In this document: positions 8,578 to 16,783 of the stretch, one piece after another
Layout: each line of letters begins with the position of its first letter
Position numbering within the stretch: position 1 is the stretch's first letter
Assembly: GCA_964610765.1 (NCBI GenBank)
Contig: CAZSWS010000040.1
Span: 1-24,997 of the forward strand
Origin: CAZSWS01 sp964610765
Lineage (GTDB): Bacteria > Bacteroidota > Bacteroidia > Bacteroidales > Tannerellaceae
Direction of reading: 5' to 3'
Length of the DNA stretch: 24,997 nt
Notes under the pieces: generated by a model
What the model was told of the DNA's origin: nothing
Seen by the model: only the letters and a program-made list of their open reading frames with translations
Database searches by the model: none
Translations under genes and position numbers: made by a program

Positions 8578-9555
8578 TTATTTATTACGGTTTATGATAT
8601 AATCAGCTAATAAGAAAAGACTGGTTTTAGCATCAGAATCAGGAATGGTATGCATTAATTCGCTGGCTTTGGCTTGAAAATCATGCATTTTCTTTTCAGC
8701 ATACTCAATTCCACCATGGTCTTTTGCAAACTCTATAATTCGATCAACATTGGGGGTTGTGAAATTTTTCGAAGTAATCAGGGAATAGATTTCCTTTTTT
8801 TCGGCTGAATCAACACTTCTTAAAGCATATAAAAGCGGTAAGGTTACTTTTCCTTCACGTATATCATTGCCTGTGGGTTTACCTATTTGCTTATCATTAT
8901 TGAAATAATCAAATATATCATCTCTTATTTGAAAAGCATAACCTAGATATTCACCTATTTGACGAAAACGATCAATCATTTCTCTATCTGCCTCGACAGA
9001 GATAGCACCAATCTCCATACAAGCAGAAAGCAAAGCAGCTGTTTTACGTTTGATAACTTTAAAATATTTATCCTCATCAATCACACTCGCATCAGCAATT
9101 TCCATTTGAAATAATTCACCTTCAGCTAAATCGCAGCCCAGGGTAGATACAATATGGATGATCTCCATATTCCCGGACTGAATGGAACGGGCTAAAGCGG
9201 TAGATAAAGTATAATCACCCACTAAAACGGAAACTCGATTATCGTAAATTGCATTTAAAGATGATTTGCCTCGCCTTACTTTTGTTTCGTCAATTACGTC
9301 ATCATGTATTAGAGAAGCAGTGTGTAGTAGTTCTAAAAAAACCGCTGAATTGATGGTAAACGTATTAATATTTCCTAAAGAACGGGCACTTAATAAAAGT
9401 AATAATGGACGGATATGCTTCCCTGCTGCGCTCATTATATGCTCAATAGCTTCTTGTAATTTATGTAAATCACTATGTAATGAACGTTTAAACTCGTCAT
9501 TAAATGTCTGTAGCTCTGCTTTAACAGGCTCTGAAATTTGATCTAATATAGTCAT
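8578..9555 (-). CDS. Long-chain all-trans polyprenyl diphosphate synthase (octaprenyl/heptaprenyl type)
   Basis: Chain-elongating prenyltransferase that condenses IPP onto an allylic diphosphate, probably making the menaquinone side chain. It has 325 residues, typical of IspB/HepT-like enzymes. The first Asp-rich motif is DDVID at 85-89 and the second is DDIFD at 212-216. AGKHIRP at 44-50 corresponds to the IPP-binding GGKRLRP element, and GELFQ at 146-150 is also typical. The residue five before the first Asp-rich motif is a small Ala (HTASLIHDDVID), which in this family leaves room for long chains. The exact chain length cannot be told. It is divergent from polA, with its promoter boxes in the shared gap. 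Confidence 0.93.
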   Translation of the reverse strand: MTILDQISEPVKAELQTFNDEFKRSLHSDLHKLQEAIEHIMSAAGKHIRPLLLLLSARSLGNINTFTINSAVFLELLHTASLIHDDVIDETKVRRGKSSLNAIYDNRVSVLVGDYTLSTALARSIQSGNMEIIHIVSTLGCDLAEGELFQMEIADASVIDEDKYFKVIKRKTAALLSACMEIGAISVEADREMIDRFRQIGEYLGYAFQIRDDIFDYFNNDKQIGKPTGNDIREGKVTLPLLYALRSVDSAEKKEIYSLITSKNFTTPNVDRIIEFAKDHGGIEYAEKKMHDFQAKASELMHTIPDSDAKTSLFLLADYIINRNK

Positions 9556-9571
9556 ATATTGAAAATATAAG

Positions 9572-9589
9572 CAAATGTAGACAAATATA
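9572..9589 (-). promoter_or_regulatory. Two putative -7 promoter boxes for the polyprenyl synthase
   Basis: On the minus strand TATATTTG (9582-9589) and TACATTTG (9572-9579) both match TAnnTTTG exactly. They lie 17-34 nt before the ATG at 9555. I see no matching -33 TTTG at the usual spacing, so which of the two is used, if either, is open. Confidence 0.4.
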
Positions 9590-9650
9590 GGAATAGAGTT
9601 TATATTTTGGTTACATTTACCCTATATTGACTAATTGTAAACACAAATTT

Positions 9651-12425
9651 ATGAAACTATTGCTAATAGATGCCTATGCACTTATCTATCGTTCTTATTA
9701 TGCTTTTATAAAAAACCCCAGAATCAACTCAAAAGGATTTAATACTTCAGCCATATTTGGCTTTATAAACACATTGGAAGATGTCTTAAAAAGATTATCA
9801 CCAACCCATGTTGCGGTAGGGTTTGACCCCTCCGGACCCACATTCAGACATGAAGCTTATGAGGAATATAAATCACAACGGGAAGAAACTCCTGAAGTAA
9901 TCCGTGAATCAGTACCCATTATTCGCCAAATAATTGAAGCGTACCATATACCAATACTAGAAGTACCAAAATATGAAGCAGATGATACCATCGGAACTAT
10001 TGCACATCAAGCCGCCTCAGAAGGTTTTGAAGTGTATATGATGACTTCAGACAAAGATTATGCTCAATTAGTAGGTGAACAAGTATTTCAATATCGCCCC
10101 AAGTTCGGAGGAGATTATGAAATATTAGGTGTCCCGGAAGTATTAGAAAAATATGCACTCTCCTACCCTACACAAATGATTGATTTACTTGGATTAATGG
10201 GAGATAGTTCAGACAATATACCCGGATGTCCCGGTGTAGGAGAAAAAACGGCACAAAAACTATTAGCAGAATTTGATTCAATAGAAAACCTATTGGAGAA
10301 TACTGATAAACTGAAAGGAAAACTGAAAGAAAAAGTGGAAGAAAACGCCGAATTAATTCGATTTTCTAAATTTCTGGCTACTATTGTTACCGATGTACCC
10401 ATCACATTTGACGCTAAAGCTGCTAAACGTACTGAAATAGATGAAGAGACATTAAAAGAAATATATACCCACTTAGAGTTTCGCACATTTATTCAGAAAA
10501 TGGAACAAAAAGCTGCACCTAAGGTAGTTAATAGGCAGCTTTCATTATTTGATACTTTTGAAGAAGAAAGTAATACAGAAACAACTGATACAGTAACCAA
10601 TGAGCAAGAAGTCAGTTCGGCATCAACTAATGAACATACCTACCACCTCGTAAACACACCGGAAGAAATAAGTAAATTAGCTGAAACGTTAGAAACTGCT
10701 CATACCATTGCTTTTGATACAGAAACAGATGGATTAGATCCAATCACGGCTAATATCATTGGCATTTCATTTGCCATCAAAGAAAATGAAGCTTATTATG
10801 TGCCATTGACAGGAAATAAATCGGAAGTAAAAGAACGATTACTACCGTTCCAGTCTGTACTTCAAAATGAAACTATTGAAAAGGTAGGTCAAAACATTAA
10901 ATATGATATACTTATTCTGGCACAAGAAGGCATAGAAGTAAAAGGTAAACTATTTGATACAATGATAGCCCACTATCTACTTAATCCGGAATTAAGGCAT
11001 AATATGGACTATTTGGCCGCTACTTATTTGAATTATCAGCCGATACCCATTGAATCATTGATTGGTCCGAAAGGAAAAAATCAAGGTTCGATGCGAGACG
11101 TACCCATAGATAAGATAACTGAGTATGGAGCTGAAGATGCAGATATCACCTTGAAACTTAAAAATAAATTTCAGCCATTAGTGGAACAAAGCAGCATGAA
11201 TGATCTTTTCAAAAAGATAGAAATGCCATTGGTAGCCGTATTAGCTGATATGGAAAGAACAGGTATTAAATTAGATACGGAGGCTTTAAGACAAAGTTCT
11301 GAAACACTTACAGCAGAATTAGATGTACTTGAAAAAGAAATAATTGAATTGGCCGGAGAGACATTTAATATTAATTCAACTAAGCAAGTTGGGGAAATTC
11401 TTTTTGACAAACTTAAAATAGTAGATAAGGCTAAAAAGACTAAAACGGGCTCATACAGCACGAGTGAAGAGGTATTAACCAAATTAAAAAGTAAACACCC
11501 AATCGTTGAAAAAATATTAGACTACAGGGGCATAAAAAAACTGCTCAGCACTTATGTAGATGCCTTGCCTTTACTGATTAATCCACATACAGGAAAAATA
11601 CATACCTCTTTTAACCAAACAGTTACAGCTACTGGAAGATTAAGTTCGACCAATCCAAATATTCAGAATATTCCCATACGTGATGAGATGGGTAGAGAAA
11701 TACGAAAAGCATTTGTGCCTGATTCAGATGAATGTGTATTTCTATCAGCAGACTATTCACAAATAGAATTGCGTATTATGGCTCATCTAAGTGGAGATAC
11801 GCACATGATTGAAGCCTTTCAAAAAGGTGAAGATATTCATGCGGCAACCGCTGCCAAAATATATGATATACCTATTCAGGAAGTAACCGGAGATATGCGT
11901 AGAAAAGCTAAAACAGCCAATTTTGGTATTATTTATGGTATATCAGTATTTGGTCTATCCGAACGACTAAACATCCCCAGAAGCGAATCAAAAGAGCTGA
12001 TTGATGGTTATTTCAATTCCTATCCGGGTGTAAAAGAATATATGGACGAAAGCATTTTAAAAGCAAAAGAAAAGGGTTATGTAGAAACGATTTTTAATCG
12101 CCGTCGCTATTTACCGGATATCAATTCACAAAATGCCATAGTACGCGGATATGCTGAACGAAATGCTATTAATGCGCCTATACAAGGAAGTGCTGCAGAT
12201 ATTATAAAACTAGCCATGGTAAGAATTTATAGACGATTAGAAGAAAAACAACTCAAGAGTAAAATGATTCTACAAGTGCATGATGAATTGAACTTTAATG
12301 TCTATAAAGATGAATTGGAAATAGTAAAAACCATTGTAAAAGAAGAAATGGAGCGAGTGATTGAGCTAAAAGTTCCTTTATTAGCTGAATGTGGTGTTGG
12401 AAACAATTGGTTAGAAGCTCATTAA
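9651..12425 (+). CDS. polA: DNA polymerase I
   Basis: Repair and Okazaki-fragment-processing polymerase of about 924 residues with all three activities apparently intact. The 5' nuclease (about 1-290) shows LLIDAYALIYRSYYAF, YEADDTIGTIA, TSDKDYAQLVG and GDSSDNIPGCPGVGEKTAQK. The proofreading 3'-5' exonuclease (about 330-510) keeps its acidic residues in AFDTETDGLDP, NIKYD and YGAEDADIT. The polymerase domain has motif A (DYSQIELRIMAHLSGD), motif B (RRKAKTANFGIIYGIS) and motif C (LQVHDEL). An in-frame ATG at 9627 would add MTNCKHKF, but Bacteroidales PolA proteins start right at the nuclease strand, so I choose 9651. It reads toward the candidate origin that follows it. Confidence 0.97.
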   Translation: MKLLLIDAYALIYRSYYAFIKNPRINSKGFNTSAIFGFINTLEDVLKRLSPTHVAVGFDPSGPTFRHEAYEEYKSQREETPEVIRESVPIIRQIIEAYHIPILEVPKYEADDTIGTIAHQAASEGFEVYMMTSDKDYAQLVGEQVFQYRPKFGGDYEILGVPEVLEKYALSYPTQMIDLLGLMGDSSDNIPGCPGVGEKTAQKLLAEFDSIENLLENTDKLKGKLKEKVEENAELIRFSKFLATIVTDVPITFDAKAAKRTEIDEETLKEIYTHLEFRTFIQKMEQKAAPKVVNRQLSLFDTFEEESNTETTDTVTNEQEVSSASTNEHTYHLVNTPEEISKLAETLETAHTIAFDTETDGLDPITANIIGISFAIKENEAYYVPLTGNKSEVKERLLPFQSVLQNETIEKVGQNIKYDILILAQEGIEVKGKLFDTMIAHYLLNPELRHNMDYLAATYLNYQPIPIESLIGPKGKNQGSMRDVPIDKITEYGAEDADITLKLKNKFQPLVEQSSMNDLFKKIEMPLVAVLADMERTGIKLDTEALRQSSETLTAELDVLEKEIIELAGETFNINSTKQVGEILFDKLKIVDKAKKTKTGSYSTSEEVLTKLKSKHPIVEKILDYRGIKKLLSTYVDALPLLINPHTGKIHTSFNQTVTATGRLSSTNPNIQNIPIRDEMGREIRKAFVPDSDECVFLSADYSQIELRIMAHLSGDTHMIEAFQKGEDIHAATAAKIYDIPIQEVTGDMRRKAKTANFGIIYGISVFGLSERLNIPRSESKELIDGYFNSYPGVKEYMDESILKAKEKGYVETIFNRRRYLPDINSQNAIVRGYAERNAINAPIQGSAADIIKLAMVRIYRRLEEKQLKSKMILQVHDELNFNVYKDELEIVKTIVKEEMERVIELKVPLLAECGVGNNWLEAH

Positions 12426-12484
12426 ATACGCTAATATATTCTTCACTTCCAATACTTAATGAAACTATTTTTAAAACAATATGG

Positions 12485-12509
12485 GTTATCAACAGATTGT
12501 GTTGATAAC
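12485..12509. repeat. Perfect inverted repeat of two DnaA-box-like sequences
   Basis: GTTATCAACA (12485-12494) and TGTTGATAAC (12500-12509) are exact reverse complements with a 5-nt spacer, 60 nt after the polA stop. No T-run follows, so it is a poor intrinsic terminator. It reads better as two opposed protein-binding sites. Confidence 0.6.
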
Positions 12510-12819
12510 TTATGGATAAGGCAGCGGAAAATAGAAAAGAATATATTTTGAAATATGCAGATAATATGTATTGATATTCAGAAGCATCGAATACAAATTA
12601 ATAACCATCAATCTTTACTTTTAATATCCCATAGTTATGCACATAAAACTTTTTCAAATCACTAAAATATTACTCAACAATCAGTTATTAACCAATAAGA
12701 AGTAATATAGTATAATACACTATTATTCAATCATATAAAAACTGATAACTTGTTTATAACCTAGGAATAAACTCCTATAAATATTTGATAATCATAAAAC
12801 CAAAAGAAAGCAACTTTTA

Positions 12820-12837
12820 TTATCAACACTATCAACA
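12820..12837 (+). repeat. Two abutting direct copies of a DnaA-box-like 9-mer
   Basis: TTATCAACA is followed at once by CTATCAACA in the same direction. A short GC patch (ggc) and then an AT-only trinucleotide-like stretch follow. This layout is reminiscent of a bacterial origin unwinding module; the function is inferred. Confidence 0.5.
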
Positions 12838-12962
12838 GGCATTATTGTTGTTGTTATTAAATTTTTAATTTTTTAAAAGAGAAAGAATAATATTAATACT
12901 GGTTGATAACCATTTTGAGCAGATGGATTTTTCGAAACAAGTTTTGCTATACATGAATTGTA

Positions 12963-12970
12963 TAACTTTG
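12963..12970 (+). promoter_or_regulatory. Putative -7 promoter box (TAACTTTG) for the symporter-engB unit
   Basis: TAACTTTG matches TAnnTTTG exactly, 18 nt before the symporter ATG. A TTTG at 12943-12946 could be the -33 element, although the 16-nt spacing is shorter than usual. Confidence 0.55.
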
Positions 12971-12988
12971 TATGCTTAAATATATTCT

Positions 12989-14449
12989 ATGCATCGTACT
13001 TTTGCTATTGTAGTTTTATCCTATTTTGTTCTTCTATTGATTGTTTCTTTCTTGACCAATAGAAAGGCAAATAATAATAAAACTTTCTTTATAGGCGATA
13101 GAAAAACTCCCTGGTATATTATAGCTATCGGCATGGTAGGTACATCTGTATCAGGAGTTAGTTTTGTGTCGGTGCCCGGGATGGTTCGCGGGGTAGATAT
13201 GACCTATATGCAGATGGTCTTTGGATTTTTCATTGGATATATTATTGTAGCTAAAATTTTATTACCCTTATATTATCGGTTGAACCTTATTTCTATTTAT
13301 TCATATTTAGAAAACAGATTTGGAAAGTATAGTTATAAAACGGGTGCTTCATTTTTTATTCTGTCAAAGACCTTTGGTTCGGCCGTCAAACTATATCTTG
13401 TAATTCATATACTACAAACCTTTATATTTGATTTTTGGCAGATACCTTTTTGGTTGACTACCACTTTTTGTATGGCTTTTGTATGGTTATATACATTTAG
13501 AGGAGGTATTAAAACATTGATTTGGACCGATATGATTCAAACTATTTGCCTGGTTGCTGTTTTAGTAGTAATGATTTGGAAAATAAAAAGTTTATTGGGT
13601 TTAGACTTTTCAGGAATGGTAGAAACTATTGCAAACCATCCGAATGCGAAGATATTTGAGTTTAGTGATTGGCATAGTAAACAGCATTTTCTGAAACAAT
13701 TTCTGAGTGGTATATTTGTGGTAATAGTTATGACAGGATTAGACCAGGACATGATGCAAAAAAACTTAGCTTGTCGTAATTTAAAAGATGCACAGAAAAA
13801 TATGTATTGGTATGGGTTTGCCTTTACGCCATTTAATTTGCTTTTTCTTTCGTTAGGTATCTTATTACTGGTTTTATCTGTTCAATTCGATATACCCCTA
13901 CCCGCCTCCGGAGACGATATTTTACCTATGTTTTCTACTCAAGGTATTTTAGGTAATACCGTTTTAATTTTATTTGCTTTAGGTATTATAGCTGCAGCCT
14001 TTAATAGTGTTGATTCAGCTCTTACTTCACTTACTACTTCCTTTTATGTGGATTTGCTTGGATTAGAAAAAAAAGAAAGCGCACAAGGTGTTAAAATAAG
14101 GTTTATCATTCATTTAGCCTTTTCTATTTTGATGATATTTATTATTATCTTGGTAAAAATATTGAACAACCAAAGTTTGATTGATACAATTTATACCATT
14201 GTATCTTACACGTATGGTCCGTTGTTAGGATTATATTTTTTCGGACTTTTTACTAAAAAAATTCCACGTGACAAATTTGTTCCTTACATTTGCGTATTGT
14301 CGCCTATTTTGTGTTATTTACTTTCATTTATCTTTTATAAATACTTAAATTATCGTTTTGGGTATGAATTGTTGATGATAAATGGATTTTTAACATTTGT
14401 AGGATTATGGCTATCTGTTGAAAGACCGGTAATAAAACAAATAAAATGA
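12989..14449 (+). CDS. Sodium:solute symporter (SSS family) membrane protein
   Basis: A polytopic inner-membrane transporter of 486 residues with about 13 hydrophobic segments, the first being VVLSYFVLLLIVSFL near the N-terminus. SSS-family features are visible: TFFIGDRKTPWYIIAIGMVG, then SGVSFVSVPGMV, the TGASFFILSK segment, and a later helix region GIIAAAFNSVDSALTSLTTS that matches the conserved Na-site helix 8 region. The substrate is not evident; members carry sugars, amino acids, nucleosides, vitamins or sialic acid. It follows the candidate origin and is transcribed away from it. Its stop is 10 nt before engB, so the two may share a transcript. Confidence 0.93.
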   Translation: MHRTFAIVVLSYFVLLLIVSFLTNRKANNNKTFFIGDRKTPWYIIAIGMVGTSVSGVSFVSVPGMVRGVDMTYMQMVFGFFIGYIIVAKILLPLYYRLNLISIYSYLENRFGKYSYKTGASFFILSKTFGSAVKLYLVIHILQTFIFDFWQIPFWLTTTFCMAFVWLYTFRGGIKTLIWTDMIQTICLVAVLVVMIWKIKSLLGLDFSGMVETIANHPNAKIFEFSDWHSKQHFLKQFLSGIFVVIVMTGLDQDMMQKNLACRNLKDAQKNMYWYGFAFTPFNLLFLSLGILLLVLSVQFDIPLPASGDDILPMFSTQGILGNTVLILFALGIIAAAFNSVDSALTSLTTSFYVDLLGLEKKESAQGVKIRFIIHLAFSILMIFIIILVKILNNQSLIDTIYTIVSYTYGPLLGLYFFGLFTKKIPRDKFVPYICVLSPILCYLLSFIFYKYLNYRFGYELLMINGFLTFVGLWLSVERPVIKQIK

Positions 14450-14459
14450 GTACGTATTT

Positions 14460-15059
14460 ATGATAATTAAAAGTTCTTCTTTCGTAATTAGTAATACTGA
14501 CTATAAGAAGTGCCCTAGTGGAACAAACCCTGAATATGCTTTTATTGGGCGTTCGAACGTAGGTAAATCTTCATTGATAAATATGCTGACCGGACGAAAG
14601 AACCTGGCAATGACATCCCAAAAACCCGGAAAAACCTTATTGATCAATCATTTTATAATTAATGATGAATGGTATTTAGTTGATTTACCCGGCTATGGGT
14701 ATGCTAAAACCAGTAAAGATAAAAGAGAAAAATTAGCTCGAATTATTGAAACTTATATTTTAAACAGAGTTCAATTGACTAATTTATTTGTATTGATTGA
14801 TAGCCGGATTGAAGCACAAAAGATTGATTTAGAATTTATAGAGTGGCTAGGTGAGAAGGGAGTTCCCTTTTCCATTATTTTTACAAAAGTAGATAAGCTA
14901 AGCAAAGCAAAAATAAATACGCATATAGAAAACTATAAAAATGTGCTTTTAGAAACTTGGGAAGAACTTCCACCTATATTTATATCTTCAGCTGAAACAC
15001 GGGAAGGAAAAGAAGAAATATTGGGTTATATTGAAGATATTAATCGCACTATGAAGTAG
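14460..15059 (+). CDS. engB: Ribosome biogenesis GTP-binding protein EngB (YsxC/YihA)
   Basis: An essential-type TRAFAC GTPase that helps assemble the large ribosomal subunit. It has 199 residues, a normal length. GTPase motifs: G1 GRSNVGKSSL at 30-39, the switch I region around TSQKPGKT, G3 DLPGYGYAK from residue 75, G4 TKVDK, and G5-like SSAETREG. The ATG is chosen because the next upstream ATG, at the symporter stop, hits a stop codon within five codons. It lies between the symporter (10-nt gap) and the ETF-QO gene (40-nt gap). Confidence 0.96.
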   Translation: MIIKSSSFVISNTDYKKCPSGTNPEYAFIGRSNVGKSSLINMLTGRKNLAMTSQKPGKTLLINHFIINDEWYLVDLPGYGYAKTSKDKREKLARIIETYILNRVQLTNLFVLIDSRIEAQKIDLEFIEWLGEKGVPFSIIFTKVDKLSKAKINTHIENYKNVLLETWEELPPIFISSAETREGKEEILGYIEDINRTMK

Positions 15060-15099
15060 AATTATAAACCATGAAGAATATATATTAAGACTATTAGAT

Positions 15100-16761
15100 A
15101 TGGAAAAAAATGGCAAGATCAAGACAGATGTATTGATTATTGGAGCGGGTCCTGCAGGACTGGCCATGGGGATTCATCTGGCTGATTCTCTGAAAAAAGA
15201 GAATTTAGATCGAAAAATAATGGTTATTGAGAAAGGAAGTTCCGTAGGAAGTCATATCCTTTCGGGTGCTATTATCAAACCGAGTGTTTTTAAAGAATTA
15301 TTACCGGATGTTGAATTCAGTGATATTCCTTTTGACTCTCCAGTTACTAAAGATGCTACTTTACTTTTAGGAAAGGATGGTAATTTTCGTGTTCCAATCC
15401 CTGTTCCTTATATGAGTAATAAGGGAAACTATCTGGCTTCTTTAGGTGAAATATGCCGTTTTTTAGCTCAAAAGGCAGAAGAAAAAGGGGTAGAAGTTTA
15501 TCCCGGATTTTCCATGAGCGATATCTGCTATGATGATAAAGGACAAGTAATAGGTGCAAAAGCTATTGATACGGGTGTAGATCATGATGGTAAACCGATG
15601 CTTAATTTCCAACCGGGAACAGTGGTTGAGGCCTCAATTACTATATTTGCTGAAGGTTCAAGAGGCAGTTTGACTAAAAAACTTATTAATAAGTTTAATC
15701 TTTCAGCCGATGCAAACCCTCAGATGTATTCTTTAGGATGTAAGGAAATTTGGAGTGTTCCGGAAGGTAGAATTGCACCCGGAGAAATTTATAATACCTT
15801 GGGTTATCCTTTAAACTTAAAAGAATTTGGCGGTGGGTTTATTTACGGATTGAAAGATAATAGAGTAGCTTTAGGATTGGTGGTTGGTTTAGATTATGCT
15901 GATCCGGGCTTTGATATACATGCTGCTTTTCAAGTATGGAAAAAGAATCCCAAGATTAGTCGTATTTTAGAAGGCGGTAAATTGCTTGAATATGGCGCTA
16001 AAACACTTCCTGAAGGTGGTTATTATTCACTTCCTAAACTCTATACGCATGGAGCAATGATAGTGGGTGATTCAGCCGGATTTTTAACTATGCCGGCTCT
16101 TAAAGGAGTGCATTTAGCTATCAAATCAGGTATGTTAGCCGCTGAAACTGCTTTAGAAGCTATTAAGAAAAACGATTATTCAGAAGAAGTATTGAAATTA
16201 TATACTGAAAAAATAGAGCAAAGTTTCATTCGAAAAGAAATGTATCCGGTTCGTAATTTCAGACAAGGATTTTCTAAAGGATTAATTATAGGTGGTATGC
16301 ATTTTGGTACTCAATTAATTACCGGAGGGGCAGGCTTCTGTGGCAAATTAAAAGCAGAAGAAGATGCTGCTGCAACTAAAACGTTGAAAGATTATAGCGG
16401 TAAAACAATGGCTGAACGCTATGGTGATCGGTTAGAATTTGATAAAGAAATAACTTTCGATAAAGTAACAGATATATTCTATTCCGGCGCTTTACATGAC
16501 GAACTGCAAGTATCGCATTTACATGTGAATAATCCTCAGACATTTAAAACCATCAATATTGAAAAATATGGTGCTCCATGTCAACATTTCTGTCCGGCTG
16601 AAGTATATGAAATTCATACCGATAGAAGTGGTAATAAAGAGTTGAGAGTACACTTTGAAAACTGTGTACACTGTAAAACCTGCGATATTAAGACTGCCGG
16701 AGATGGCATCACCTGGAATGTACCAAATGGAGGTAACGGACCGGAATATAGAAATATGTAA
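15100..16761 (+). CDS. Electron transfer flavoprotein:quinone oxidoreductase (ETF-QO)
   Basis: Passes electrons from reduced ETF through FAD and a 4Fe-4S cluster to membrane quinone, probably menaquinone in this phylum. It has 553 residues, matching mature ETF-QO. The N-terminal FAD site is VLIIGAGPAGLAMGIHLADS. Family blocks follow: SHILSGAIIKPSVFKELLPD, SNKGNYLASLGE, VTIFAEGSRGSLTK, YSLGCKEIWSV and VALGLVVGLDYADPGF. The C-terminal ferredoxin-like domain carries four cluster cysteines: C498 in CPAEVYE, then C522, C525 and C528 in NCVHCKTCDIK. It ends at EYRNM as in the family. No signal peptide is seen; attachment to the membrane is as a monotopic protein. The fused EtfBA gene starts 22 nt after its stop, so donor and acceptor proteins are encoded side by side. 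No acyl-CoA dehydrogenase is in the window. Confidence 0.95.
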   Translation: MEKNGKIKTDVLIIGAGPAGLAMGIHLADSLKKENLDRKIMVIEKGSSVGSHILSGAIIKPSVFKELLPDVEFSDIPFDSPVTKDATLLLGKDGNFRVPIPVPYMSNKGNYLASLGEICRFLAQKAEEKGVEVYPGFSMSDICYDDKGQVIGAKAIDTGVDHDGKPMLNFQPGTVVEASITIFAEGSRGSLTKKLINKFNLSADANPQMYSLGCKEIWSVPEGRIAPGEIYNTLGYPLNLKEFGGGFIYGLKDNRVALGLVVGLDYADPGFDIHAAFQVWKKNPKISRILEGGKLLEYGAKTLPEGGYYSLPKLYTHGAMIVGDSAGFLTMPALKGVHLAIKSGMLAAETALEAIKKNDYSEEVLKLYTEKIEQSFIRKEMYPVRNFRQGFSKGLIIGGMHFGTQLITGGAGFCGKLKAEEDAAATKTLKDYSGKTMAERYGDRLEFDKEITFDKVTDIFYSGALHDELQVSHLHVNNPQTFKTINIEKYGAPCQHFCPAEVYEIHTDRSGNKELRVHFENCVHCKTCDIKTAGDGITWNVPNGGNGPEYRNM

Positions 16762-16783
16762 AACCTGAAAAAGAATCATTGAA

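Larger units (their letters stand above)
12426..12988. other. oriC: Candidate chromosomal replication origin (oriC), gene-free AT-rich region
   Basis: 563 nt with no plausible gene. It is very AT-rich; 12841-12900 has about 7 G/C in 60. It holds a cluster of DnaA-box-like 9-mers: TTATCAACA at 12486-12494, 12500-12508 (minus) and 12820-12828; CTATCAACA at 12829-12837; TTATCAACC at 12901-12909 (minus); TTATGCACA at 12635-12643, which fits TTATNCACA; TTATCCATA at 12511-12519 (minus); and TTATAAACA at 12751-12759 (minus). Small hand counts suggest that G over C on the plus strand flips here, with C-rich genes to the left and G-rich genes to the right. A parS site lies 7.5 kb to the left. dnaA itself is not in the window. 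The origin call is inference, and a coincidental AT-rich spacer is the alternative. Confidence 0.58.

Noticed and set aside
12485..12509. Reading the mirrored TTATCAACA pair as the polA transcription terminator
   Set aside because: The stem is AT-rich and not followed by a T-run, and the same 9-mer recurs singly further on, which suits a binding site better.
14259..14274. A second parS-like sequence with a CACGTG core in the symporter gene
   Set aside because: Four mismatches to the parS consensus, inside coding sequence; probably chance.
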